Below are positions 42,365 to 51,148 of a stretch of DNA of 51,204 nucleotides, in pieces. The stretch lies in NCBI GenBank assembly GCA_964493075.1, contig CAZBNU010000003.1, positions 1 to 51,204 on the forward strand, given 5' to 3'. Both the position numbers and the translations under genes were made by a program. Each line of letters starts with the position of its first letter. Position 1 is the first letter of the stretch. The notes below the pieces were generated by a model, which was given only the letters and a program-made list of their open reading frames with translations, was not told the DNA's origin and did no database searches. This stretch comes from SLFT01 sp964493075. GTDB taxonomy: Bacteria; Hydrogenedentota; Hydrogenedentia; Hydrogenedentales; CAITNO01.

Positions 42365-43708
42365 TTATTTTTCTAGGGTTCGCAGAAACAGAAGCAACGT
42401 ACAATTCCGACAGGAAGGGTTACGGGAACACCAGTCCTGGTGTATCTGCATAAGCCCTTGTTGCTGGCCAAAGGTCATGCGGAAGGGCTTTTCCCCCGCA
42501 AACAACCACTGTCGCATTGCGCGATGAACACGGTTTTCGGGTTCGCCGGGCAGGACGTTGTAAAAATCGTAGAGGTGGTCTTCCAACAGGGTAGAGTTCT
42601 GTTCCCGCGCCCAGGCGAGAGCCGACGGTACCAGCACGTTTCCAATGATGGTGTGAATCCGGCCCTTTCCCAACGGAGCGGACGGGCGCGGCATGGGTTC
42701 TCCCTGCCAACTGCAGTGGTTTGCCCAGAATCCGACGGCGCTGCCAAAATACGCTTCAATCGCCCGCCTTCGTTCCATGGGTGACATGGGAGTTCGCCAC
42801 ATCATTTCAAGTTTCTTTTGCAAACCGTAGTCCGCCGTGCGCGTCAGAAAACGCGCTGCTCCTGCGAGCCGGCGTTCCGGACTGTTGGCAGGTCGGGTAT
42901 TTTGGCTGCGCCAGTTTAGGTTCAGCGTTCCCAGCCCCGGCAGATGTTCCTGCAGGGCTTCGGCGCACCGCGTATAGTAGAGGGGTGGTTCTGTTTCATG
43001 CGGCCATTCTTCCGGCAGCAACCCTGCAATACGCAGCAGCGCTACCTCCAACAAGTCTGGCATCTGCTGCGCCAGTTGACGGGCACGATCATAGGGCAGC
43101 GCCCGCGCAATTTCCTGAAAGTGTTCTTTGTATGCGCTGTAGCCGCAGGCTATCATGAACGCTTCGTACACGGCCTGGTCAGCGCCAACGCTGCGCATGC
43201 GTTCCCTTATGCGTCGCTGCTTTTCGAGCATGCGCCATTCTCCTGCCAACGACAGAAACTGCTGGAATACTTTCGGGTCATTCTGCACAATGCCCGAAGC
43301 ACAGGCGCCGCAACGTTCCGAAATGCCATCGGCAAGACGCCTGCCGTAAAAGGAATCACCACCGGGCCACACCAGCGTGGCGATGGCGCGTCCATCTTGA
43401 GTGACTGCGCGGGACGTATTTTCACAGGGAGCATTGCTTACCACATGAAGGACAACATTGTTGTAGGCAGGGTCCCGATCATGCCGATGGGCATACCAGT
43501 CGTTTAACCTGTGATGAATTTCCACATCTCCTGTAAAAATCTCTCCATTAAAATCAATTTGGGCATTGCTGAAATCAGGCCCGCCGGACTTGTTCAGCCA
43601 GCCCGGCGAAAGAATACGCAGGCGATGGCCTTCCTCAGAAGCGAGAGCTTCCGGAAAAATGGCCTGTTGCCACAACCGCTGCAATTCTGCCTCGGGCATT
43701 TCAGAAGG
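42365..43708 (-). CDS. DUF2851 family protein, 5' end possibly in gap
   Basis: At least 444 residues matching DUF2851: LQRLWQQAIF, LRILSPGWLNKSGGPDFSNAQI, GDVEIHHRLNDWYAHRHDRDPAYNNVVLHVV, and a C-terminal CxxxxC cluster (DWCSRNPSCRNCTLLLFL). The early block resembles a nuclease-like fold, but no function is established to my knowledge. An ATG at 43697-43699 could be the start, yet the frame stays open into the gap at 43709 and many homologues have an N-terminal extension. The true start may therefore be in missing sequence. Confidence 0.8.
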   Translation of the reverse strand, partial: PSEMPEAELQRLWQQAIFPEALASEEGHRLRILSPGWLNKSGGPDFSNAQIDFNGEIFTGDVEIHHRLNDWYAHRHDRDPAYNNVVLHVVSNAPCENTSRAVTQDGRAIATLVWPGGDSFYGRRLADGISERCGACASGIVQNDPKVFQQFLSLAGEWRMLEKQRRIRERMRSVGADQAVYEAFMIACGYSAYKEHFQEIARALPYDRARQLAQQMPDLLEVALLRIAGLLPEEWPHETEPPLYYTRCAEALQEHLPGLGTLNLNWRSQNTRPANSPERRLAGAARFLTRTADYGLQKKLEMMWRTPMSPMERRRAIEAYFGSAVGFWANHCSWQGEPMPRPSAPLGKGRIHTIIGNVLVPSALAWAREQNSTLLEDHLYDFYNVLPGEPENRVHRAMRQWLFAGEKPFRMTFGQQQGLMQIHQDWCSRNPSCRNCTLLLFLRTLEK

Positions 43709-43808
43709 NNNNNNNNNNNNNNNNNNNNNNNNNNNNNNNNNNNNNNNNNNNNNNNNNNNNNNNNNNNNNNNNNNNNNNNNNNNNNNNNNNNNNNNNNNNN
43801 NNNNNNNN
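43709..43808. other. assembly gap (100 N) at the DUF2851 5' end
   Basis: Exactly 100 unknown bases between the DUF2851 gene (minus) and the divergent aldo/keto reductase. It may hide a promoter, the DUF2851 start, or whole genes. Confidence 0.95.
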
Positions 43809-43817
43809 ATTATTTCA

Positions 43818-43847
43818 TTGCGCTATAGCAGGTAAGATATATACAAT
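43818..43847 (+). promoter_or_regulatory. possible promoter of the aldo/keto reductase gene
   Basis: TTGCGC (43818-43823), an 18-bp spacer and TACAAT (43842-43847) lie 48 bp before the ATG. The -10 matches five of six consensus bases. Confidence 0.35.
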
Positions 43848-43894
43848 AGAAGCCTGATGCAAGCTGGGCGATCAACGAGAGGAGTTTTTTTGTC

Positions 43895-44875
43895 ATGAAA
43901 TATGTGCAGCTGGGAACAACGGGGCTTGAAATTTCAGCGGTATGCTTGGGCACCATGACTTTTGGCAACGAGTCCGATGAGTCCGTTTCTCGTGCTCTCA
44001 TGAATGACGCTTTCGATCGGGGCATCAATTTTTTTGACTGTGCCCATAATTACAATAAAGGGGTGACGGAAGAAATTGTCGGGCGTTGGATGGGCGCCCA
44101 TCGCGATGAATTGATAGTGACCACCAAGGTATTCTTTCCCTTTGGCGGCGGCAGAAACGATCAGGGCTTGTCCCGACGCAACATTATTGCTTCCGTGGAG
44201 CGTTCCCTGAAACGGTTGCAGACGGACCGCATCGAAATCCTGTATCTGCATCACTGGGACGAACATGTCGCGTTGGAAGAGTCACTGCGTGCCGTAAACA
44301 CCCTTGTGGAACAGGGCAAGGTCCTGTACCTGGGCATTTCCAACTTCGCGGCGTGGCAGGTCGCCACGGCCATAGGTATTACCCGGTTGCAGCATCTTGC
44401 GCCGCTGATCTGCATCCAGCCCATGTACAGTCTGGTGAAACGTCAGGCGGAGGTGGAACTGCTGCCCCTTGCAGCGCACGAAAATCTGGCTGTATTTCCC
44501 TACAATGCCATTGCCGCCGGGCTGCTTACCGGCAAGTATATGCGTGGTGAAAGCGGTCGTCTGCACGAAACCGAAATGTACCGGCAGCGGTATGATAACC
44601 CGGCCTATGTGGAAGTAACGGAGCGATTTGTGGCCTATGCCCGGGAACGGCAGGTGTCGCCGGCAGCGCTCGCCGTGGCGTGGGTCATGTCCCATCCGGC
44701 TGTAACAGCGCCCATTATCGGCGCACGCAACCTTGAACAGTTCCGGGATACGCTGCAATGCCTGGATATGGAACTAAGTGATGGAGAACGGGCCGCCATA
44801 ACGGCGTTGTCCATAGATCCCCCTTCCGCCACGGACCGGGAGTCCATGGAGGCCATGAAAAAACGCGGCTGGTAA
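43895..44875 (+). CDS. aldo/keto reductase
   Basis: NAD(P)H-dependent oxidoreductase with an (alpha/beta)8 barrel, 326 residues. The start LGTTGLEISAVCLGTMTFG is typical. The catalytic tetrad is visible: Asp48 and Tyr53 (FFDCAHNYNKG), Lys78 (TTKVF) and His119/120 (LYLHHWDEH). The nucleotide-binding end is also present (PIIGARNLEQFRD). GAGGAG precedes the ATG. The related subgroup is the YajO/IolS/Gfo type, often in sugar catabolism. A MoxR gene follows after 36 bp. Confidence 0.92.
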   Translation: MKYVQLGTTGLEISAVCLGTMTFGNESDESVSRALMNDAFDRGINFFDCAHNYNKGVTEEIVGRWMGAHRDELIVTTKVFFPFGGGRNDQGLSRRNIIASVERSLKRLQTDRIEILYLHHWDEHVALEESLRAVNTLVEQGKVLYLGISNFAAWQVATAIGITRLQHLAPLICIQPMYSLVKRQAEVELLPLAAHENLAVFPYNAIAAGLLTGKYMRGESGRLHETEMYRQRYDNPAYVEVTERFVAYARERQVSPAALAVAWVMSHPAVTAPIIGARNLEQFRDTLQCLDMELSDGERAAITALSIDPPSATDRESMEAMKKRGW

Positions 44876-44911
44876 TGGTATCCGGCAGCAAACATAGGGA
44901 CAAAGAATACC

Positions 44912-45874
44912 TTGGGTGAATTCAGAACTACCGTAAAAACACTGACCGCGAATATTGAGACGGTCGTACTGGACAAGTCGCAGGTGATACGGACAGCGTT
45001 GGCTGCGGTGCTGGCCGGAGGGCATGTATTGATGGAAGACGTGCCGGGCGTTGCCAAAACCATGCTGGCGCGGGCCCTTTCTTTATCCAGCGGCTGCACT
45101 TATAACCGTATCCAGTGTACGCCGGACCTGCTGCCCTCGGACATCACCGGCGTATCCATCTACAACCCGAAAACCCAGGAATTCAACTTCCGGCCGGGGC
45201 CGGTATTCGCCCAGATTCTGGTGGCGGACGAAATCAACCGTGCCACGCCGCGTACCCAGGCGGCGCTGCTGGAAGCCATGGCGGAAGGGCAGGTATCCAT
45301 AGACGGACGCACCTACAAACTTGATCAACCATTTATTGTTTTCGCCACGCAGAATCCCGTGGAACATGAAGGCACCTTTCCCCTGCCTGAAGCGCAGTTG
45401 GATCGCTTTATGATGCGCCTTTCCGTGGGCTATCCCAGCATGATGGCGGAAGCTTCTTTGCTTGAAAAAACGCGCGTGTCTCACCCCATTGACAAAGTAT
45501 CCCAAGTTACCGACGCCAAAACGCTGATAAAGATGCAGGCCTCCGTGAAAGAAATTTTCGTGCATGAAAAGGTGCGTGAATACTTGTTGCGTATCGTCAG
45601 CCGCACCCGTGACTCGGTGCATTTGACCCTGGGCGCAAGCCCACGCGCCTCCATGATGCTGTTCCGTGCAGCCCAGGCCTATGCTGCGGTGGCGGGCCGC
45701 TCCTACGTGCTTCCAGACGACATCAAGATATTGGCGCGGCCTGTGTTGGAACACCGTCTGGCGTTGAATCCGGAAAGTCGTTTGCGCCGCGTTACCACCG
45801 AAGCGGTACTGAATGATATTCTCAAGGAAACGGCTGTTCCCTCTGGTACCTATACACGCCCCGATGAACGCTAA
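44912..45874 (+). CDS. MoxR-type AAA+ ATPase
   Basis: A 320-residue MoxR ATPase, a chaperone-like AAA+ protein that helps assemble or activate other proteins. Walker A is DVPGVAKTML, Walker B ILVADEINRA; the pore-loop/sensor region is ATQNPVEHEGTFPLPEAQLDRFMMRL-like. The C-terminal lid includes GASPRASMML. The only well-placed start is a TTG at 44912 (AGGGA about 11 nt upstream); no in-frame ATG is near. Unlike most MoxR loci, no DUF58 or VWA gene follows: the next gene is a protein kinase. Confidence 0.9.
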   Translation: MGEFRTTVKTLTANIETVVLDKSQVIRTALAAVLAGGHVLMEDVPGVAKTMLARALSLSSGCTYNRIQCTPDLLPSDITGVSIYNPKTQEFNFRPGPVFAQILVADEINRATPRTQAALLEAMAEGQVSIDGRTYKLDQPFIVFATQNPVEHEGTFPLPEAQLDRFMMRLSVGYPSMMAEASLLEKTRVSHPIDKVSQVTDAKTLIKMQASVKEIFVHEKVREYLLRIVSRTRDSVHLTLGASPRASMMLFRAAQAYAAVAGRSYVLPDDIKILARPVLEHRLALNPESRLRRVTTEAVLNDILKETAVPSGTYTRPDER

Positions 45875-45975
45875 AAGTGTTGGCAGAAATCGGGTGATTC
45901 ATGATACACTAGGGCAGACAATGTCATAAATACAGGTTTGTGGCTATAGTGTGGCGTAGAACGGAATAAAGAACC

Positions 45976-46929
45976 ATGGGACTTTTAAGCAAACTGGGTT
46001 TACAGCGGTTTTCCCGCACACAAAACAAAGAAATTGAGGAACTCAAGGAAGGGTCGCATGAAGACCACGAGTTTGAGCTTTCAAATGTGGGCGCGTACAA
46101 GATTCTTGCGCCCATAGGTAGCGGCGGTATGGGCACGGTGTACAAGGCTATGGATCCCGCCAAAGACGTCACCATTGCCATTAAGGTGCTGGACCGACGC
46201 TACGACTTGGATAAAAAGCGCCGTAAACAGGATTATCTGGGCCGCGAAATCAAGATTGCCGCCTCTCTGGACCACCCGACCATTGTCAAAATGGGCAAGG
46301 AAATTGTCATCCAGGAGGATAACGAAGGCAATCTGCGCCGTTGTCTGCTTATGGAGTATATTGACGGTTTTAACCTTTCCCATTACATCAAGAACGAAAA
46401 CTTAACGTTGAAAGAAAAGCTTAACATGATTATCCGGCTTGCAGAAGGTCTGGATTTTTTGCATCAGAACGGCGTGGTGCATCGCGATATCAAGCCCGCC
46501 AACTTTTTGTTTTCCCGGGATGGTTCAAAGGCGAAAATCTGCGACTTTGGCTTGTCCAAATCCAATGCGAGCTGGCGCATGCGTTTTATGAAAGAGGCGG
46601 GCGGCACACGGGCGTACATGTCTCCAGAACAGTTGAATAAACAGAGTCTGGATTCCCGTTCCGATATCTTTTCCTTCGGCATTACCATGTTTGAATTTTT
46701 TACGGGCAAACATCCTTGCACCGGCGAAAGCCCCAAGGAAATATCACGGCAACTTCGTTCCAGTCGCTACAAATTTCCACGGCCTTCTTCCATTAACCCG
46801 GAGATTCCGGATAAACTGGACCGCATTATTTTGAAAGCACTGCGCCGCGATATTGACAGGCGCTATCAGTCTTGCACTGAATTGCTTCTCGATTTGACAC
46901 GCCTGCTTTCTGCTACCACAAGGATTTAA
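45976..46929 (+). CDS. serine/threonine protein kinase
   Basis: A 317-residue soluble Hanks-type kinase. Glycine loop GSGGMGTVYKA, Lys in AIKVLD, catalytic loop HRDIKPAN (Asp171), DFG at DFGLSK, and the activation-segment end MSPEQ are all intact. It has a 35-residue acidic N-terminus and no transmembrane helix or sensor domain, unlike PknB. It stops 2 bp before the next gene, an L,D-transpeptidase with its own membrane helix, so the pair is surely co-expressed and may be kinase and substrate. Confidence 0.93.
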   Translation: MGLLSKLGLQRFSRTQNKEIEELKEGSHEDHEFELSNVGAYKILAPIGSGGMGTVYKAMDPAKDVTIAIKVLDRRYDLDKKRRKQDYLGREIKIAASLDHPTIVKMGKEIVIQEDNEGNLRRCLLMEYIDGFNLSHYIKNENLTLKEKLNMIIRLAEGLDFLHQNGVVHRDIKPANFLFSRDGSKAKICDFGLSKSNASWRMRFMKEAGGTRAYMSPEQLNKQSLDSRSDIFSFGITMFEFFTGKHPCTGESPKEISRQLRSSRYKFPRPSSINPEIPDKLDRIILKALRRDIDRRYQSCTELLLDLTRLLSATTRI

Positions 46930-46931
46930 TC

Positions 46932-48233
46932 ATGAGTAAACGCTATTTCGCAAAAAAATCAAGGTGGGAGCCGAAACTATTCCTGTTGATGGGGATCATT
47001 GCGGGCGTTTTTGTCTTAGTACTCGGTGTTCCCTATCTGTGGTCTCAAGGGAGGAATGCAGTAGAAAGCACAACGGTTGTTTCAGACCTTAACGCTGTAG
47101 ACGCCCTTGAAAAGGCCTATGCATTGGTGGCTGAGGGCGCGATTGAAGAAGCAGAACAGCATATTGCGCCATTGCTGACCGGCAACGATCCGGTAGTTAC
47201 GCCCCGCGCGATTATCTTACAGGCAGACATCGAGCATCATCACGGCGCAGCAGATGTTGCCCTACAGTTGCTTTCGGAAGCCGTGGAAAAATTCCGATCA
47301 AGCCGCGAATATCCCTATTTAGAAGAACGAAGAGCCCGGCAACTTGAGGAAATGAACCAATTTGATGAGGCTCGCATCATTTACGAGGCATTACGCGACA
47401 ATGCGCCGCCGGAAATTCGTTCCATGGGTTATCTGGGACTTGGGCGTCTGGCGGAGCGGGGCAGTGACCTTGTGGCTGCACGGGATTTGTACCGCCGTGC
47501 CGTCGAAGATGCCCCCTGGGCTTCCCCGGTATGGGAAGAAGCCGTGGAACTGATGGGACGGGTTAATGTGGCCCTGATATTTTCGCCCATGGAAACGCCT
47601 GAAAGCCGCTATCATACGGTTGAAAGCGGCGACAACCTTATCAGTATCGGTATGAAACTGAATACGACTCAGGGCCTGCTGACCACCGCCAACAATATTG
47701 ATGAAACAACCACCCTGCGTGTTGGACAGCGGCTCAAATACACGCCGAAAGATTTCTTTATCATCATAGAACGCAGTACTTGCAGTCTGTATCTGTTTGA
47801 TAATCGTGGTTTGTTCAAGCGTTACAAAACAGGGCTTGGCAAACCGGGCCATGAAACAACCCTTGGGAAATACACCATAGGCAACAAGCAGCAGGATCCC
47901 GTGTGGCACAAACCTGGCGCAGGTCCGATACCTGCGGGTGATCCAGAAAATGAACTGGGTACACGTTGGATGCCCCTCGTGCCCGCCGAAGAAGGGTTGC
48001 CGAAAGACCTCGGTATACATGGCACCATTGCGCCTGATACCATCGGGACCTTTGCCTCCAAAGGCTGCGCACGCATGTTGAACAGCGAGGTGGAAGAACT
48101 GTATGACCTGGTAGTTCGTGCCACGCCCGTGGAGATTGTTGAAACCATCCACGACCATGTGAACGATCCGGCGCCAGCGGAGGAAGTGGCAGTGGATGCT
48201 GCTAGCGCGGCGCCTGAACAGTCCCAGCAATAG
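46932..48233 (+). CDS. membrane-anchored L,D-transpeptidase with TPR and LysM domains
   Basis: A 433-residue cell-wall enzyme. A transmembrane helix at about 15-37 (LFLLMGIIAGVFVLVLGVPY) is followed by TPR repeats (about 55-215), a LysM peptidoglycan-binding domain (about 228-272, YHTVESGDNLISIG ... LRVGQRLKY) and a YkuD catalytic domain (about 275-405). His363 (GIHGT) and Cys379 (SKGCARM) form the active site. It would cross-link or remodel peptidoglycan through 3-3 links. The N-terminal cytoplasmic tail is basic. AAGGAT lies inside the kinase end. Confidence 0.92.
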   Translation: MSKRYFAKKSRWEPKLFLLMGIIAGVFVLVLGVPYLWSQGRNAVESTTVVSDLNAVDALEKAYALVAEGAIEEAEQHIAPLLTGNDPVVTPRAIILQADIEHHHGAADVALQLLSEAVEKFRSSREYPYLEERRARQLEEMNQFDEARIIYEALRDNAPPEIRSMGYLGLGRLAERGSDLVAARDLYRRAVEDAPWASPVWEEAVELMGRVNVALIFSPMETPESRYHTVESGDNLISIGMKLNTTQGLLTTANNIDETTTLRVGQRLKYTPKDFFIIIERSTCSLYLFDNRGLFKRYKTGLGKPGHETTLGKYTIGNKQQDPVWHKPGAGPIPAGDPENELGTRWMPLVPAEEGLPKDLGIHGTIAPDTIGTFASKGCARMLNSEVEELYDLVVRATPVEIVETIHDHVNDPAPAEEVAVDAASAAPEQSQQ

Positions 48234-48278
48234 TGGCGTTGTCTGCAGGGGGTTGAACAAGACCAAAAAGGACCTGTC

Positions 48279-48817
48279 ATGAAACGGATTCTGGTTACTG
48301 GTGGGGCAGGTTTTATCGGTTCCGCCTTCGTGCGCTGTCAGCTGCGTCAGTACCCCGATACGCATGTTGTTGTGTTGGACAAACTCACGTATTCCGGGAA
48401 TCTGGATAACCTGAAAGAGGCTGATTCTGCGCGCTACACGTTTGTCCGCGGCGACATTGCTGATCCGGCTTGCGTTTCGGTGGCCATGTCCGGTTGCGAT
48501 GCCGTGGTAAACTTTGCGGCGGAAAGCCATGTAGACCGAAGCCTTGAAGGGGCTGCCGATTTTATCAACACCAACGTGGCAGGCGTGAATGTCTTGCTTG
48601 AAGAAGCGCTGAAGCAGGGACTGCAGCGGGTGTTGCTGGTGTCCACCGATGAGGTATATGGCAGTATCGCCACAGGTGCGTTTAAGGAAGACGCCCCGGT
48701 AAACCCGCGCAATCCCTACGCCGCCAGCAAAGCGGCAGGGGAACTGTTCGGCATGGCGTTTCATGCTTCCCACCAACTGCCTGTACTGATAACCCGCGGA
48801 TCGAATACCTACGGCCC
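48279..48817 (+). CDS. rmlB: dTDP-glucose 4,6-dehydratase, 5' part
   Basis: The first 179 residues of an SDR-type nucleotide-sugar dehydratase: NAD loop TGGAGFIGS, LDKLTYSGNLDNL, the RmlB-typical AESHVDRS, STDEVYGS and the catalytic NPYAASKAAGE (Y-x3-K). It ends at SNTYGP, just before the family's NNYGPYQFPEKLIP segment, in a gap. About 130-150 residues of the enzyme are missing. Its product, dTDP-4-keto-6-deoxyglucose, feeds rhamnose and other deoxysugars. The other rml genes are not in the window. Confidence 0.85.
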
Positions 48818-48917
48818 NNNNNNNNNNNNNNNNNNNNNNNNNNNNNNNNNNNNNNNNNNNNNNNNNNNNNNNNNNNNNNNNNNNNNNNNNNNNNNNNNNN
48901 NNNNNNNNNNNNNNNNN
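48818..48917. other. assembly gap (100 N) between rmlB and a PHP-domain gene
   Basis: Exactly 100 unknown bases joining two unrelated, truncated genes in the same frame. The missing rmlB end and the missing start of the next gene require clearly more than 100 bp. Confidence 0.95.
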
Positions 48918-49964
48918 GACGATAAAAAGCGCAGGATAGGCGATTTCCGTGTTTATTCTCTTGAACAGGATTTATACACACTACGCCCCTATAAGGGCGA
49001 CTTCCACATGCACAGCCACCGTTCCGATGGCGTGGAATCGCCCGCCTATGTGGCGGGAGTCTGCCGCCGCGTGGGATTGGATTTTATGAGCCTTTCTGAC
49101 CATCGCTGGTATGATGGATCCAAAGAGGCGCAGCGGGCTTATGAGGGGCTGCCTACTGATCTCCTGATATGCCCCGGCGAGGAAGTGCATACTCCGGACA
49201 ACCCGATACACATTTTGAGTTTTGGTGCGGATTCGGGCATTACGGAATTCTACCGGGAAGATGAAACGGCCTATCGTGAGGAGGTGAAAGCCCTTATGGA
49301 ATCCCTGCCACCGACGCCCGACGGCGTGAATCGCTTTCATTATGCGGCATGCGTTTGGGCGGCGAAACAAATACGTGACCGTAACGGTATGGCCATGCTA
49401 TGCCATCCCTATTGGGTGACAGGATTCCGTCACAATGTGGAAGAACCGCTCTTAAGTTATTTTTTTGAGACGGAAGTCTTCGATTCCCTGGAGTTGATCA
49501 GCGGCTTCGGCTGGGAATCACTGCATACCTATGATGTGAATGCTTTACAGGTGGCGCGCTATCAGGAAGAGCGGGCGAAAGGCAGACACATTGCCGTCTG
49601 CGGTATCAGCGATACCCACGGCCACGAAAAGAGCGACGCCTTTGGCCGTTATTTTACGGTCTGTTTTGCGCCTTCACGGGGCCTGCGTGATCTCATCGCC
49701 GCCATTAATGAGTTGCGTTCTGTGGCCGTCGAATCTCCGGCAGGCACGCTGCCTCGTGCCTATGGCCCGTATCGGCTGGTGAAATATACCCAGTTTCTGC
49801 TACGTGAAGTATTGCCGCAGCATGACGAACTTTGTTTTGAAGAAGGTCGCCTGATGCTGCAGTATGCTGCTGGCGACGCCTCGGCAACGGCTCGCCTGAA
49901 ACAACTGCAGGGACAGACCGCCCGGTTATACGACAAATACTGGGCGCCGATTGCGGGTGAATAA
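48918..49964 (+). CDS. PHP-domain metal-dependent phosphoesterase-like protein, 3' part
   Basis: At least 348 residues of a PHP-domain protein. Metal-ligand motifs in order: GDFHMHSHRSDG, SLSDHRWY, PGEEVHT, HILSFG, MLCHPYW and GISDTHGH. The sequence before GDFHMHSH (RVYSLEQDLYTLRPY) suggests an N-terminal beta-sandwich of unknown extent lost in the gap. PHP proteins hydrolyse phosphate esters of nucleotides or sugars; the substrate here is unknown. The stop is 2 bp before the M20 gene. Confidence 0.8.
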   Translation, partial: DDKKRRIGDFRVYSLEQDLYTLRPYKGDFHMHSHRSDGVESPAYVAGVCRRVGLDFMSLSDHRWYDGSKEAQRAYEGLPTDLLICPGEEVHTPDNPIHILSFGADSGITEFYREDETAYREEVKALMESLPPTPDGVNRFHYAACVWAAKQIRDRNGMAMLCHPYWVTGFRHNVEEPLLSYFFETEVFDSLELISGFGWESLHTYDVNALQVARYQEERAKGRHIAVCGISDTHGHEKSDAFGRYFTVCFAPSRGLRDLIAAINELRSVAVESPAGTLPRAYGPYRLVKYTQFLLREVLPQHDELCFEEGRLMLQYAAGDASATARLKQLQGQTARLYDKYWAPIAGE

Positions 49965-49966
49965 CT

Positions 49967-51148
49967 GTGGTGAAAACCGAAACAGCAGATGCAATAAAAA
50001 AGATACTTCCTGAAGTGACGGCGTTGCGTCACGAACTACACCGTTACCCGGAAACCCGTTTTGAGGAACACTGGACTTCCGATCGGATTGCCTACGAACT
50101 CGCCCAATGCGGCATTGAGGTTCACCGCGGCTTTGGCGGTGGCACAGGATTGGTAGCGGATATTCCAGGCAACACCAATCGGACAATTGCCCTGCGTGCA
50201 GACATGGACGGTCTGGAAATTCAGGAGCAAACCGGGCTGTCCTATGCCTCGGAGAATCCCGGATGCATGCACGCCTGCGGCCATGACGGGCACATGGCCA
50301 TGCTGTGCGGTGCAGCAAAAGTTTTGGCGCAGCAAACGGACCTGGCGTGTACGGTACGCCTGATTTTTCAGCCCGGTGAAGAACTGGGCATGGGCGGTCA
50401 ACTCATGGCGGACGAGGGTGTGCTGGACGGGGTGGAAGCAGTATTCGGCATGCACGGCTGGCCGTCAATTCCGCTGGGGAAGGTCGGCATTAAGCCGGGC
50501 ATCGCCATGGCGGGGGCGGACTGGTTCTGCATTACCATTGAGGGACAGGGGTGTCATGGCGCCGACCCTGCTGCTGGCGTTGATCCCATCCGCGCTGCCG
50601 CGCATATTGTCATTGCGTTGTTGAATAGTGTGGAGCGGCTGTCCCTGGACGAACCTGCCGTGGTGTCCGTAGGCAGTATCCACGGCGGGACTGCAAGTAA
50701 CGTCATTCCTGAAACCGTGGAAATCAGCGGTTCCTGTCGTACCCTCTCCCAGGATGCCCGGGAAACAGTATGTGCAGCCATCGAACGAATTGTGGCGGAA
50801 ACGGCGGAAGCATTTCAGGCAGCGATAACGGTGGTATTCGATGACAATGTTTATATACCGCTGCACAACGATCCCGCCGCGTGCTCCCTTGCCCAACAGG
50901 CCATTGACGAACAACTCGGCGCTGGCGCTGCCTTGCTGCTGGACAAGCCTTCCCTTGCCTCTGAGGATTTTGCCTACTACCTGCAACAGGTTCCCGGCGC
51001 TTTTTTGTGGCTGGGAACTCAATCGGGTATCGGTAACCCGACAACGCTACACAATCCTCGCTTCGATTTCAATGACGCGGCCCTCGCAACCGGCATTGAG
51101 GTTTGGCTGAGTTTGGTGTCGCATTTTTCGAAAAACGAAGTCTCCTGA
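49967..51148 (+). CDS. M20-family amidohydrolase (HipO-like)
   Basis: A 393-residue metallo-amidohydrolase of the M20D (hippurate hydrolase / IAA-amino-acid hydrolase) group. Motifs are RHELHRYPE, RADMDGLEI, MHACGHDGHMAM, FQPGEELGMGG, the dimerisation-domain block GCHGADPAAGVDPI, and SLASEDFAYYLQ. The start is GTG at 49967 (a second GTG follows directly) with GGGTGA upstream. Homologues usually have GGHGA-P-H at the dimerisation block; here it reads GCHGADPAA. It probably removes acyl groups from amino acids or similar. It is coupled to the PHP gene. Confidence 0.9.
   Translation: MVKTETADAIKKILPEVTALRHELHRYPETRFEEHWTSDRIAYELAQCGIEVHRGFGGGTGLVADIPGNTNRTIALRADMDGLEIQEQTGLSYASENPGCMHACGHDGHMAMLCGAAKVLAQQTDLACTVRLIFQPGEELGMGGQLMADEGVLDGVEAVFGMHGWPSIPLGKVGIKPGIAMAGADWFCITIEGQGCHGADPAAGVDPIRAAAHIVIALLNSVERLSLDEPAVVSVGSIHGGTASNVIPETVEISGSCRTLSQDARETVCAAIERIVAETAEAFQAAITVVFDDNVYIPLHNDPAACSLAQQAIDEQLGAGAALLLDKPSLASEDFAYYLQQVPGAFLWLGTQSGIGNPTTLHNPRFDFNDAALATGIEVWLSLVSHFSKNEVS

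Noticed and set aside
37382..45953. Shared 12-mer GGCTATAGTGTG at 37382 and 45942 as a common promoter
   Set aside because: Many 12-mers recur by chance in 51 kb, and no matching -35 element is seen at both sites.
47391..48776. 461-codon minus-strand frame across the transpeptidase and rmlB genes
   Set aside because: Runs antisense through two well-conserved enzymes; no recognisable domain or ribosome site.
48279..49964. Single 561-residue RmlB-PHP fusion protein
   Set aside because: It exists only by reading through 100 N; both halves are truncated family members.
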